From: Fibrobacter succinogenes
Lineage (GTDB): Bacteria; Fibrobacterota; Fibrobacteria; Fibrobacterales; Fibrobacteraceae
DNA: 64,000 nucleotides
Reading direction: 5' to 3'
Assembly (NCBI GenBank): GCA_902776765.1
Contig: CACYRP010000029.1
Span: forward strand, 20,562-84,561
The notes beneath the pieces were generated by a model. That model saw nothing but the letters and a program-made list of their open reading frames with translations. It was not told the origin of the DNA and searched no databases. A program made the translations under genes and the position numbers. Shown in pieces: positions 17,101 through 24,909 of the stretch (position 1 is the first letter of the stretch; each line of letters opens with the position of its first letter).

Positions 17101-18240
17101 ATGCTTTTAGAATTTGGCGCCCGTAATTTTTTCTCGTTTAAAGAGGGTTTTGATTTTTCTCTTGAGCTGAATGGCAATTGCCCAGAAAACATTTCGAAGG
17201 GAAAAAAGGTGGCCAACATTATGTGTCTGAAAGGGGCTAATGCTTCAGGAAAGACAAATACACTAAGAGCGATGGCTTTTATAAAATATCTATGCACGGA
17301 ATCATATAACAATGATCCCAAGATGGATATTCCGTTTGAAAAATTTTTTGACAGCACTGAAAATACAGATCTTTTTTGCAGGTTCGCTATTGGCGATAAA
17401 ATCTATTTGTATGAAGTCTCTCTAAGTAAAAACGAAATCCTTTCCGAGGAGCTCTCGTTTGATGATACGGAAAAATTTATTTTCAAGCGACAAAATGATA
17501 CACTTACCTATGTTGCAGATGACTTTAAAGAACTTGAGCAAGTAAGAATTAGAAGTAAAGTTTCTGTGATAAATTCGGCAAGACAGGGCGAATTCAATTC
17601 GTTAAATGATATATTCACATTTTTCGAAAACGTCATCACAAATGTAACCGAGTATGGATTAAGCAATTTCCATCTGGATCAATCATTGATATGCGAAAAT
17701 TATCGAAACAAACAAGATCGTTTTGCTAAAGTAAAAGAACTGTTGTTTAATGCAGACACAGGTATTGTTGATGTAAGGATTGCAAGATCTTTATCCCCCA
17801 AAGGTGATATTCAATTTTATCCCGTTTTTTATCACGAATATAATGAAAAGAAATATCCGGTACCTATTTGGTATGAATCTAGTGGAACAAGAAAATTATT
17901 CTATGATTTAGCACTTTATTATATGGCATTGGACAATGGCGGAGTTCTTTTGCTGGACGAATTCGATATCAATTTACATCCAGACATTCTGCCAATGCTA
18001 ATCAATCTGTTTGATTCCGCTGAAGAAAACCCGCATAATGCCCAAATGATTTTCTCTACTCATGACACGGCTATTATGGACCATTTAGGCAAGTACCGCA
18101 CTTATTTGGTCAATAAGAAAAATAACGAAAGTTATGGATATAGGCTTGATGAAATTCCTGGCGACATTCTCAGAAACGATAGACCTGTTTCAACACCCTA
18201 CCGAAATGGTAAAATCGGAGGAGTGCCTAAAATCGTATGA
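17101..18240 (+). CDS. AAA ATPase of the RloA/AbiL-like type, probable defence ATPase
   Basis: A 379-residue ABC-like ATPase. The N-terminus MLLEFGARNFFSFKEG is the usual opening of this class. Walker A is LKGANASGKTNT (about residues 43-54), the signature-like SSGTRKLFYDLALYY precedes Walker B LLLDEFDINLHP (about 283-294), and the switch is FSTHDT. The C-terminus ends in YRNGKIGGVPKIV, as in AbiLi/RloA-type proteins. Members are typically encoded with a small partner that acts as nuclease or toxin. Here the partner (163 residues) overlaps by 4 bp and is not RloB. A ribosome site GGAG precedes the ATG. Confidence 0.82.
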   Translation: MLLEFGARNFFSFKEGFDFSLELNGNCPENISKGKKVANIMCLKGANASGKTNTLRAMAFIKYLCTESYNNDPKMDIPFEKFFDSTENTDLFCRFAIGDKIYLYEVSLSKNEILSEELSFDDTEKFIFKRQNDTLTYVADDFKELEQVRIRSKVSVINSARQGEFNSLNDIFTFFENVITNVTEYGLSNFHLDQSLICENYRNKQDRFAKVKELLFNADTGIVDVRIARSLSPKGDIQFYPVFYHEYNEKKYPVPIWYESSGTRKLFYDLALYYMALDNGGVLLLDEFDINLHPDILPMLINLFDSAEENPHNAQMIFSTHDTAIMDHLGKYRTYLVNKKNNESYGYRLDEIPGDILRNDRPVSTPYRNGKIGGVPKIV

Positions 18241-18728
18241 AGAACAGAGCAAAGTACAGGAATTCTCAAGCTGAGGAATTTAAAAAAAATTTCCCAGAAT
18301 GCATTGTTGAAAAAACGACAATTGCATCGTTTGTGAAATTCAATTTTGATTTTCTAGATGTTAATCAAACAGATGCTGGTTTTGACAGTTTAGAAAGCTT
18401 AGATGACAAAAATCGCCTGATGTTATTGGAAAAGATTAAAGAATTTTCTGGTGGTACTAGATTCGATTGGGAATCAGACAAAAGGCTCGTTATTTACGAA
18501 AACATTCCCAAGGGTTCAAAGGCAAAGCACCCTAAACATGTACCTAGCGATGTCAGTTGGGCGCGTTTTAGGCTAGAAGGTGGGTTTAGATTAATTGGAT
18601 TTTTTATTCCAAATTGTCTAGACAAAAAGTCGTATAAACTTAGCGGTCGCGAATACCTATTTGACCGTAATACGTTTTACGTGGTTTTCTTGGATCCAAA
18701 TCACAATTTCTATCCCTGCAAAAATTAA
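18237..18728 (+). CDS. Small partner protein of the ATPase, putative effector
   Basis: A 163-residue protein whose ATG overlaps the ATPase stop (ATGA). The basic N-terminus (MKNRAKYRNSQAEEFKKNF) is followed by a domain ending VSWARFRLEGGFRLIGFFIP, then NTFYVVFLDPNHNFYP. Such a C-terminal beta-rich end (arginine-containing strands, then FLDPNHxFY) recalls small RelE-like or other toxin folds, but I cannot name the family. Strict coupling to a defence-type ATPase makes an effector or toxin role likely (inference). It converges on the DUF2971 gene, with 3 bp between stops. Confidence 0.7.
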   Translation: MKNRAKYRNSQAEEFKKNFPECIVEKTTIASFVKFNFDFLDVNQTDAGFDSLESLDDKNRLMLLEKIKEFSGGTRFDWESDKRLVIYENIPKGSKAKHPKHVPSDVSWARFRLEGGFRLIGFFIPNCLDKKSYKLSGREYLFDRNTFYVVFLDPNHNFYPCKN

Positions 18729-18731
18729 AGT

Positions 18732-19475
18732 CTATTCCAGTTTTTCAAAATTAATTTTATAGGCAGTTTTATCTAGACTTGCCTGATACATTTCTGGCTT
18801 AATGCCGGATTCAATAATTTGCTTAATCCACAAATCTCTTTTATCTGGATTGAATTTCGCTCCAAAATAAACAGATTGGATTATTTCTTTAGGGAATTGC
18901 GTTAATCCTGGTTTATAGATCGCTCGCCATTCCTTTTCATATTCCCATTGTCTAAATTTAGTGAAATACCATTTGTCCACTATCATTTTTGTTTGCTTCA
19001 CCAAATTAAACTCTTTAAGATATTCAACTCTAGGATAGTTTTCATCGTATCGTACAGCTTGTAACAAGCTATCAAAATCTGAGGATGTAATCTGTTTACA
19101 CAAAATTTGTGGATCAACGCCGATTACAATTCCCTTGTGTGAATTTGCATAATGGCTCCACATAAGAATATCGTTATTTATTTCGCTAAAACACAGAACT
19201 CCTGTTTCTCTTTCAACGGATTCCTTTAATTGAATCATTTTTGGATCAAGATTTATTCGAATGTTTTTGCTCCATGTTTCGTCTTCGTGGCATTCTTCTT
19301 CAGTGAATTTTCCTTCAAAAGGGTCGTTGAATTCGCTTATTAAAGAAAAATGAAAGAACCTTGTCGTTAATGTTCCAAGTGCATAAGGCTATTCTGGCAT
19401 GTACCTATATAAAGTTTTAGGAAGGCTTGCCACATCAATATTAAAAATTCGAAATGCCTTTGCATCGTATTTCAT
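18732..19475 (-). pseudogene. DUF2971 protein gene interrupted by one in-frame stop
   Basis: The frame starting at ATG 19475 reads MKYDAKAFRIFNIDVASLPK and continues through a YRYMPE segment to a TAG at 19389-19391 (codon 29). It then continues in the same frame to 18732. Downstream of the stop come LISEFNDPFEGKF, VLCFSEINNDILMWSHYANS, HKGIVIGVD and EKEWR, the classic DUF2971 order. Skipping the stop gives a full-length protein of about 247 residues. CAG to TAG is the simplest lesion. Only the part from an internal ATG at 19238 (168 residues) remains plainly open, and it lacks the N-terminal conserved segment. DUF2971 genes are frequent in defence islands; their function is unknown. Confidence 0.72.
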
Positions 19476-19594
19476 ATTTTACTCGTATAAGGGATTTTAA
19501 AAAGCTAATGGGATGATAGTTACTTATTATTTTTAGGACGGATTTAAAGTATACAAAAATATCTGACTTGCGATGATTTTTTTAAATTCTCCCT

Positions 19595-20230
19595 ATGCGC
19601 ATCCCATTCCACACCTCTTTCACTATCGCCGCTCTTTCTTTCTTCCTCTCGGCTTGTTCCGAGTCTTTTACGGATTCGCGTGACGGACAGAGTTATAATA
19701 TCGTGAAGATTGGCAATCTCACGTGGATGGCAGATAACTTGAATTATGCAACGGAGGCGAGTGCTTGTCCGGATGGGGACTCGCGAAACTGCAAACGGTT
19801 GGGTCGTCTTTATACGTGGGCAGAGGCGAAAGCAGTTTGCCCTGATGGATGGCGCCTCCCGACGAAAGCGGACTTTGCGCAGCTCCTCGCGCAGCCCGAC
19901 GCTGGCGCTCCCGACGCGGTCTCGAATAAAGTTGGCGCGGCTTTAAAAGCGAAGGATGGTTGGTTCAAGAAAGGGAATGGCATGGATGAAATTGGATTCA
20001 ACGCGCTCCCGGCGGGCTATCGCGGCGCAATCTCGAAAGCGGATGACGGTGCAATTGTTGGTGGCAAGTTCGATGGCATCGGCGGTTACGCGTATTTCTG
20101 GAGTGCAACCGAAGATTCTGAGAATCGCGAATCAAACGCTTATTACTTATTTCTCTCTTTCAACTGTAAAGCCGCAAGCATAAACGCTTTCGCGAAAGAC
20201 GATTATCGTTCCGTGCGGTGCGTGCGTTAA
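19595..20230 (+). CDS. Lipoprotein with Fibrobacter major paralogous domain
   Basis: A 211-residue lipoprotein. A signal peptide with lipobox LSAC places the lipidated Cys near residue 21. The domain then runs as DGQSYNIVKIGNLTWMADNLNY, RLYTWAEAKAVCPDGWRLPT, a glycine-rich centre, GYAYFWSATED and YRSVRCVR at the end: the F. succinogenes major paralogous domain (TIGR02145), a C-type-lectin-like fold expanded in Fibrobacter and some Bacteroidetes. The four cysteines after the lipobox are in the expected positions for disulfides. Exposed at the cell surface or periplasmic face; ligand unknown. It marks the end of the AT-rich island. Confidence 0.9.
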   Translation: MRIPFHTSFTIAALSFFLSACSESFTDSRDGQSYNIVKIGNLTWMADNLNYATEASACPDGDSRNCKRLGRLYTWAEAKAVCPDGWRLPTKADFAQLLAQPDAGAPDAVSNKVGAALKAKDGWFKKGNGMDEIGFNALPAGYRGAISKADDGAIVGGKFDGIGGYAYFWSATEDSENRESNAYYLFLSFNCKAASINAFAKDDYRSVRCVR

Positions 20231-20244
20231 GGCCCATATATTCG

Positions 20245-20456
20245 TCTAATTAATTTACTTTATCTGTGCTTCACGCATTTTAATTAAACTTGACAACGCA
20301 GTTCTAATTAAACTTTGCAGCGGTCCCAATTAATTCTCGAGGCATTTACTCTTGCGGTCGCAACCCTAATTAAACTTGCCGCAGTTCCAATTACACAAAC
20401 AGTTCCACTTACGCGCGCAGTCCCCATTAAATTTGGCGCAATTCTAATCACAATCT
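20245..20456. repeat. Degenerate AATTAA array phased at about 20 bp
   Basis: Between the lipoprotein and dnaN stops lie about nine to ten degenerate copies of a unit resembling GCAGTTCTAATTAAACTTG. Cores occur near 20246, 20281, 20304, 20328, 20346, 20366, 20388, 20406, 20425 and 20445. Most spacings are 18-24 bp, close to two helical turns. No gene is evident. It could be a decayed tandem repeat, a protein-binding array or intrinsically curved DNA. Confidence 0.55.
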
Positions 20457-20462
20457 CCCTAA

Positions 20463-20493
20463 ACAAAAAAGGCTCTCTCTCGAGAGCCCTTAA
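20463..20493. terminator. Bidirectional terminator between lipoprotein gene and dnaN
   Basis: A stem GGCTCTC/GAGAGCC (20471-20477 and 20482-20488) is flanked by an A-run on the left. Read from dnaN (minus strand) the hairpin is followed by a T-run, a good intrinsic terminator. Confidence 0.75.
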
Positions 20494-20510
20494 ATTTGTC
20501 CGAACTTCGG

Positions 20511-21632
20511 TTAGTTGTCCGTGAGGTGCGTCGGCATCAACAGGAACGAAAAGTTCATGTTCTCGCCAACCGGTTCGATGATGCAAGCGCCAAGCGGGTT
20601 GTTCATCTTCATGATGACTTCTTCGCTCTTGCACATGCCAAGGATTTCTGCGAGGAACTGGCCGTTAAAGCCAATGCAGAAGCTGCCTTCGCCGTTGTGC
20701 GTGATAGCGAGTGCTTCGCGAGAATCGCCGCCGACATCCGGGTCCGTGGCGCTGAGTTCGAGGATGTTGCCGTCGAACTGCAAGCGGATCTTGCGGGTGC
20801 GTGCGTTAGCCATAGAAATCACGCTGCGGATCTTGTTCTGGAATTCCGTAGTGTTGGCCTGTGCGGTGCGTTCGAACTGCGTCGGGATCACGGAACGGTA
20901 GCTCGGATACGGTCCTTCGTACAGCTTGGAAATCACTTGGATAGAACCGGTGTTAAAGAGGATGTGCGTTGCGGATGCACGGACTTCAACGGTGGAATCG
21001 CCCTTGGCCATGTGCAGAATGTGCTGCAAAGCCTTGTGCGGGATGATGACGCCGTTCGAAAGTTCTGCGCCTTCCTGGTCAATTGCTGCGCGGCCCAAGC
21101 GGTGACCGTCGGTTGCGACCATGGAAATCTTGCCGTCCTTAGCTTCGAGGAACACGCCGTTCAAGCTCAAGCGGGTGGAATCGGTAGAGGTTGCAAACAA
21201 TGTCTTTTCAGCGAGGAATGCGAGTTCGCTTGCAGCGATGTTGAGCGTTTCGCCATTTTCAATTTCCGGGAACGGCGGGAAGTCGTTTGCGTCAAAGCCA
21301 ATGATGCTTGCTTTACCGCGTTCGCTCCACTGGATCTTGACCAAGTAATCCTGGGCGTCAAAAGTAATGTTCGTGATGCTCGGGTCCACGAGGCTCTTCA
21401 CCTGATCGAACAACTTGCGTGCGTTGATGACGACTGCGCCATCACGTTCGCCCTGAACTTCCACCTTGACCCTGATACCGAGGTCGAGGTCTGTGGCGCT
21501 CACTTCGAGGAAATTGCCTTCGAGGCGGAGCGAAAAGTTGTTGAGAATTTGGATGGTGGACTTGTTCGGAACAGCGCTAATTGCTGCCTGCAGGGCTTCC
21601 TGCAAAACATTCTTCTGGATAGTGAACTTCAT
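20511..21632 (-). CDS. dnaN: DNA polymerase III beta sliding clamp
   Basis: A 373-residue full-length beta clamp, which encircles DNA and tethers the replicative polymerase. It starts MKFTIQKNVLQEALQAAISA and has the three repeated domains of the family (about 120 residues each), with FLAEILGMCKSEEVIMKMNN and the C-terminal MPTHL segment that shapes the partner-binding pocket. dnaA is not adjacent, so this is not the common dnaA-dnaN origin layout. A 49-residue membrane protein gene ends 3 bp upstream on the same strand, so dnaN may be co-transcribed with it. A strong terminator follows at 20463-20493. Confidence 0.97.
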   Translation of the reverse strand: MKFTIQKNVLQEALQAAISAVPNKSTIQILNNFSLRLEGNFLEVSATDLDLGIRVKVEVQGERDGAVVINARKLFDQVKSLVDPSITNITFDAQDYLVKIQWSERGKASIIGFDANDFPPFPEIENGETLNIAASELAFLAEKTLFATSTDSTRLSLNGVFLEAKDGKISMVATDGHRLGRAAIDQEGAELSNGVIIPHKALQHILHMAKGDSTVEVRASATHILFNTGSIQVISKLYEGPYPSYRSVIPTQFERTAQANTTEFQNKIRSVISMANARTRKIRLQFDGNILELSATDPDVGGDSREALAITHNGEGSFCIGFNGQFLAEILGMCKSEEVIMKMNNPLGACIIEPVGENMNFSFLLMPTHLTDN

Positions 21633-21635
21633 TAA

Positions 21636-21785
21636 TTAGCCTCTTTGGATGATCATTGTTCCTACGAAAAATACAACGACGATGATTGCGAGGGCCACGA
21701 TAACTCGTTTATCCAGCGCATTTGACTTTTTTGGTACGAATTTTTTGACGTTTTGCTTTGCTCTTCTGCGATCGCTGCGACTCAT
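21636..21785 (-). CDS. 49-residue basic single-pass membrane protein upstream of dnaN
   Basis: An ATG at 21785 with GGAG about 9 bp upstream opens a 49-codon frame ending in TAA at 21636. The first 28 residues are strongly basic (MSRSDRRRAKQNVKKFVPKK opening). Then comes one membrane helix (about residues 29-46, VIVALAIIVVVFFVGTMII). The stop lies 3 bp before the dnaN start. The shape, cytoplasmic basic tail plus one anchor, recalls small division or secretion proteins, but I recognise no family. The ribosome site, clean frame and tight spacing argue that it is real. Confidence 0.65.
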   Translation of the reverse strand: MSRSDRRRAKQNVKKFVPKKSNALDKRVIVALAIIVVVFFVGTMIIQRG

Positions 21786-21845
21786 AGAAAAATCTCCATT
21801 GTTTTATATTGAAAAATCTACTATTTTAGAGACAGGTCGAATGAT

Positions 21846-22130
21846 ATGATAAATGAAAATACTCTAAATAAGCTGAAAAATACGGCTATGGACTGTGCGT
21901 CTAACGTACTTTCGCGCGTCGAATTGTCGATGGTAGAGTCGAAGCTCAAGGCAAAGTACCAATTGCTCGGACAACATGTTTACGAGGCAATTCAGGGAGG
22001 TCGTCTCGATTCCATCAAGGATGATCCATCTACGGTCGAGGCCGTGGGTGCTATTTTCGAAATCAAAAAACAAGTCGCCGAACTCGAACAGAAATTGAAC
22101 AAATCCGAAGGTTCCAGTGAAAAAGCTTGA
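21846..22130 (+). CDS. 94-residue coiled-coil protein upstream of LytM protein
   Basis: A small, charged, mostly helical protein. The middle YQLLGQHVYEAIQGGRLDSIKDD and the C-terminal EIKKQVAELEQKLNKSE suggest a helix pair ending in coiled coil. No signal peptide or membrane segment. The end overlaps the start of the M23-domain gene by 14 bp, so translation is coupled. Probably a cytoplasmic partner of that envelope protein or of its regulation (inference). No family recognised. Confidence 0.7.
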   Translation: MINENTLNKLKNTAMDCASNVLSRVELSMVESKLKAKYQLLGQHVYEAIQGGRLDSIKDDPSTVEAVGAIFEIKKQVAELEQKLNKSEGSSEKA

Positions 22131-22941
22131 GGTACACATTTATCCGAACAGGGATACCAAGGGACGTGATATAACGTTCTCCGTACGGAAAGCTGTTGTT
22201 TATTTTGTCCTAACTATTTGCGCAGTTATAGGCTTTTTCACGTTCTCGCCGGTTCAGATTGTGGAAAACTTGTCGAATGGCAACTTGATGGATGTCTATC
22301 ACCAGAATTCTGTGATTAAGGGTGAAATCAAGAAAATCCGCACGGTTGTGGATACGACGATTTTGAAGATTGAAGAGACTCGCATGGTTCGCGACAGTTC
22401 CATGAAACTTGGCGGGCTGGGGTTCACTCTTGAAAACGGATCTATAGAAGACGACGGCTCTCCTAAAAAGAATTTGCCTGCAATGAGAGCGACGCTTCGA
22501 AAAACTTTGAACATTTTGGAAAAAGATTCTGCGCTTGCGGCGCGCGTTCCGGTGCTTCATCCGCTCAAGAATCATCACGATATCAAGAGCCGATTCGAAA
22601 TGGTGTTCGATGCGTTTACGGACCAGGAACTTCCGCACAGAGGTATTGACTTTTTGGCGGCCGAAGGCGATACTGTTTATGCAACTGGCGGCGGGACCGT
22701 TGTCGAAGTTCGCAAACATCGCGGTTTTGGACTCACCATGAAGATTGAACATATGGAGCATGTGAAAACGTTCTATGCGCATCTTGGCGAAACGCTTTTA
22801 AAGCCTGGCGCAAAAGTGCGTCGTGGCGATCCGATTGCGCTGATTGGCAAGAGCGGCCTCCAGTCGAGTCTTGGCCTGCACTATGAAATCCGCGTGAACG
22901 GCGTCCCCGTCAACCCCGAAGATTACTTTATTACAAAGTAA
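22117..22941 (+). CDS. Membrane-anchored LytM/M23-domain protein
   Basis: A 274-residue protein starting at GTG 22117 (AAGG ribosome site). One N-terminal anchor (about residues 27-45) is followed by a periplasmic helical linker and a C-terminal LytM domain (about 165-274). The domain has HRGIDF (zinc His and Asp), FYAHLGE (a catalytic His), GLHYEIRVNG at the HxH position, and a PVNPEDYF end. In canonical enzymes this last motif is HLHYE; here the first His of the pair appears to be Gly. It may be a weak endopeptidase or a LytM-type amidase activator acting on peptidoglycan. Confidence 0.82.
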   Translation: MKKLEVHIYPNRDTKGRDITFSVRKAVVYFVLTICAVIGFFTFSPVQIVENLSNGNLMDVYHQNSVIKGEIKKIRTVVDTTILKIEETRMVRDSSMKLGGLGFTLENGSIEDDGSPKKNLPAMRATLRKTLNILEKDSALAARVPVLHPLKNHHDIKSRFEMVFDAFTDQELPHRGIDFLAAEGDTVYATGGGTVVEVRKHRGFGLTMKIEHMEHVKTFYAHLGETLLKPGAKVRRGDPIALIGKSGLQSSLGLHYEIRVNGVPVNPEDYFITK

Positions 22942-22976
22942 TTCTTAGCCGGTAGTCATTGGTCAATAGTTGTTGG
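22942..22976. repeat. Short low-complexity TAGT/TGGT tract
   Basis: The gap between convergent genes contains AGTCATTGGTCAATAGTTGTTGGTT-type sequence built from the same TAGT/TGGTTA words as the tracts at 24407-24765, 39575-39636 and 44771-44838. Confidence 0.4.
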
Positions 22977-23660
22977 TTATAAATATTCCAGCCAGCCGAT
23001 TTGTTCAGCGGCAATAGTTATTAATAGCAACGGCCATGCGTTATTGAAAAAACGCCCGGTGTGTTTTCCGGTGAATATGTTGTACATGAATACTAGCGAA
23101 AGCGTAGCGACGATACCGCCGATAACTCGAGAAAGATTGGCTCCCGGTGTTATGAAAAATCCTGGATAGCTCCCCAAGAGCAAGCCCAATGATGCTTTAG
23201 ATAAACAAAATCCGGTGATGCCTAAGTCGAAAGTTCTTTTCTTTTGGCGCAGATAGCTCCAAAAATAAGCTAGAATAATGCCGACGATTGCACTTGCGTA
23301 AGGAATATATGGCAAGATCTCAGTAATGTTGATTGCTTTGAGAGTTTCCTTTGTTCCAAATTGATTGTATCGCAAGAAATAAGCGATTTGTCTAGCCGCA
23401 TAAAGGCCCCCAAAAACAGTGAATAGGGGCCACATTATCAGGGCTTTTTTGAAATTCTCTTTCTCTTCTTTGATTTCTTTTTTCTTTTTTTCAATAGGCT
23501 CAAGTTCGTCAATCCGTTTTTCGACGATTGCAATGCGTTCTTCGGACTCTGCTTTTTCGGCAGCGTCCAGCTCGTCATAAAGTTCATCGTACGAGAGTTT
23601 GCAAATGCGTTTCTTGAACGCTTCCAGAGATTCTTCGGCTTGAGTCTTTTCTTCTTTCAT
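22977..23660 (-). CDS. Membrane protein with N-terminal coiled coil, paralog of upstream gene
   Basis: A 227-residue protein. The first 80 residues are highly charged and helical (LSYDELYDELDAAEKAESEE), followed by about five membrane segments. The segment GFFITPGANLSRVIGGIVATL and the C-terminus AAEQIGWLEYL closely match the neighbour at 23671-24372 (FFVTPGPIVSRIISSII; LEQIGRLTIL), so the two are tandem paralogs 10 bp apart in one operon. No characterised family recognised. Confidence 0.72.
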   Translation of the reverse strand: MKEEKTQAEESLEAFKKRICKLSYDELYDELDAAEKAESEERIAIVEKRIDELEPIEKKKKEIKEEKENFKKALIMWPLFTVFGGLYAARQIAYFLRYNQFGTKETLKAINITEILPYIPYASAIVGIILAYFWSYLRQKKRTFDLGITGFCLSKASLGLLLGSYPGFFITPGANLSRVIGGIVATLSLVFMYNIFTGKHTGRFFNNAWPLLLITIAAEQIGWLEYL

Positions 23661-23670
23661 GCGAATGAAT

Positions 23671-24372
23671 TTACAAAATTGTCAATCGACCGATTTGCTC
23701 AAGAACAAGTGAAAGTGAAATTAACGGGATGGCGCTTTTGAATAAAAATCCTTTGTACTTGTCTACGTGATAGTTGTAGAAGTAGAATACGGATAAAGTG
23801 ATGATGATACTCGAAATGATTCGCGAAACAATCGGTCCCGGTGTCACGAAAAATCCGTAATAGTGACCAAAAACAATTCCGACTAGACCGTTTGCGATGA
23901 AAAAGACGGAAAATGCCTCCGTAATCACGATATGTCCAAATTCTTTTATTTTATTAATATCAAAGAAAGAACTTCCTTTTTGGCCCCAAATGGAAAAGAA
24001 ATAAAGTGTTAGGCAAACGATAGTACACGAGTAAGAATAATAGGGGAGATAATCCGCAAATATGATTTCTGGGTGCGGAGGGGCGCCAAGCATTCGTTTG
24101 ATAATGGCTACGAACAAGTAAACATACTCGGTTACACATCCTCCAAGTCCCAAAAAAACAAAGAGCAGGGTTTTGGCGAGGCCCCGGAATGCCTGTTTTT
24201 GCGTTTTATCCCATTCACGGAGTTCCTTGGCGACGATGTCTCTGCGTTCCGGCATCGGGTCGTCCTTGACGGCTTCCCATTCTTTTTCGAGTCGTCCAAG
24301 CGTAAAGTTTTGAACTCGCTTCTCGTACTTTTCTAAGGATGCTTTGTCTGTTGGAAATGTTTTTGGGCTCAT
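23671..24372 (-). CDS. Membrane protein with N-terminal coiled coil, tandem paralog
   Basis: A 233-residue protein with the same plan as the following gene: a charged helical N-terminus (about 70 residues, LGRLEKEWEAVKDDPMPERR), then five or so membrane helices with a conserved glycine-proline loop (YYGFFVTPGPIVSR). It is the promoter-proximal member of the two-gene operon. Function unknown; duplication suggests the two may form a hetero-oligomer. Confidence 0.72.
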   Translation of the reverse strand: MSPKTFPTDKASLEKYEKRVQNFTLGRLEKEWEAVKDDPMPERRDIVAKELREWDKTQKQAFRGLAKTLLFVFLGLGGCVTEYVYLFVAIIKRMLGAPPHPEIIFADYLPYYSYSCTIVCLTLYFFSIWGQKGSSFFDINKIKEFGHIVITEAFSVFFIANGLVGIVFGHYYGFFVTPGPIVSRIISSIIITLSVFYFYNYHVDKYKGFLFKSAIPLISLSLVLEQIGRLTIL

Positions 24373-24909
24373 CGCAGATTAATTTAATTTGATGTTTGTC
24401 TCTGGTCAATAGTTATTCTCTAAGTTCTGCAAGCTAAAATTTCTCTCGTCTGTAGCCCAAAGGGCGTTCTCTCGCCTCTCGTCTAACTTTACTGGATCCT
24501 TCCACCTATGGTGTCAGGATGACGTCCCTAAATTCTAAACTCTTCCCACTGCCAACTAAGCTCTAAGTTCTGCCAACTAAGTTCTGCCAACTGCCAACTA
24601 ATCTCTCCTACTTCCTAACTCCTACTTCCGAATTCTTATCTAGTAACTCATAACTAGTAACTTTCAATTGTACTTTCGCTACGCTCATTTATCGAATTTT
24701 CGCACATTTCTCTTACAATTCCCCCCGCTTTTCCCTAACCACTAACCACTAGCCACCAACCACTTATCTATATTTATGGTCCCCAGGCTTTGCTTTGCAG
24801 GCGGGCGGTACTTTCCGTCAAGAAACATAGGGAGCTCGGATGCGGTCCATACTTTTGGACTGGTCTTGGGGATATCTATCAAGTTTTGCTTTACCCTTTA
24901 GGAGTTTTA
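24373..24909. repeat. 537-bp gap filled with low-complexity and palindromic repeats
   Basis: Divergent region between the paralog operon and the RNase G gene. A GGATCC...CAGGATGAC palindrome-type element lies near 24493-24526. From about 24535 to 24765 the sequence is built of short near-repeats: TAAGTTCTGCCAACT copies, AACTCCTACTTCC words, TAGTAACTCATAACTAGTAACT, then CTAACCACTAACCACTAGCCACC. These resemble the tracts at 39575-39636 and 44771-44838. The last 140 bp should hold the RNase G promoter. I see no convincing gene. Confidence 0.6.

Larger units (their letters stand above)
9345..19500. mobile_element. AT-rich defence island (borders approximate)
   Basis: From just after lysR to just before the Fibrobacter marker lipoprotein, base composition and codon use shift to strongly A/T-ending codons, unlike metE, dnaN or pta. 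The segment holds only restriction/defence-type genes, several broken: HsdR stub, HsdM, HsdS, Septu-like ATPase and HNH protein, interrupted PLD nuclease, a second ATPase pair, and an interrupted DUF2971 gene. I found no integrase, transposase or attachment repeats, so transfer is inferred from composition and content. Confidence 0.6.

Noticed and set aside
9345..19500. Prophage or integrative element with defined ends
   Set aside because: No integrase, transposase, phage structural gene or flanking direct repeat seen; only composition and gene content mark the island.
20245..20456. CRISPR array
   Set aside because: The repeats are degenerate with no conserved repeat and unique-spacer structure, the period is only about 20 bp, and no cas genes are present.
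20496..21635. Long + strand open frame across the dnaN gene
   Set aside because: It is the antisense shadow of dnaN: Cys/His/Phe/Val/Arg-rich composition with no domain, while the minus strand encodes a full beta clamp.
21649..21849. 66-codon + strand frame between dnaN and the 94-residue gene
   Set aside because: It is opposite the better-supported 49-residue minus-strand gene, which has a ribosome site and a membrane-helix product.
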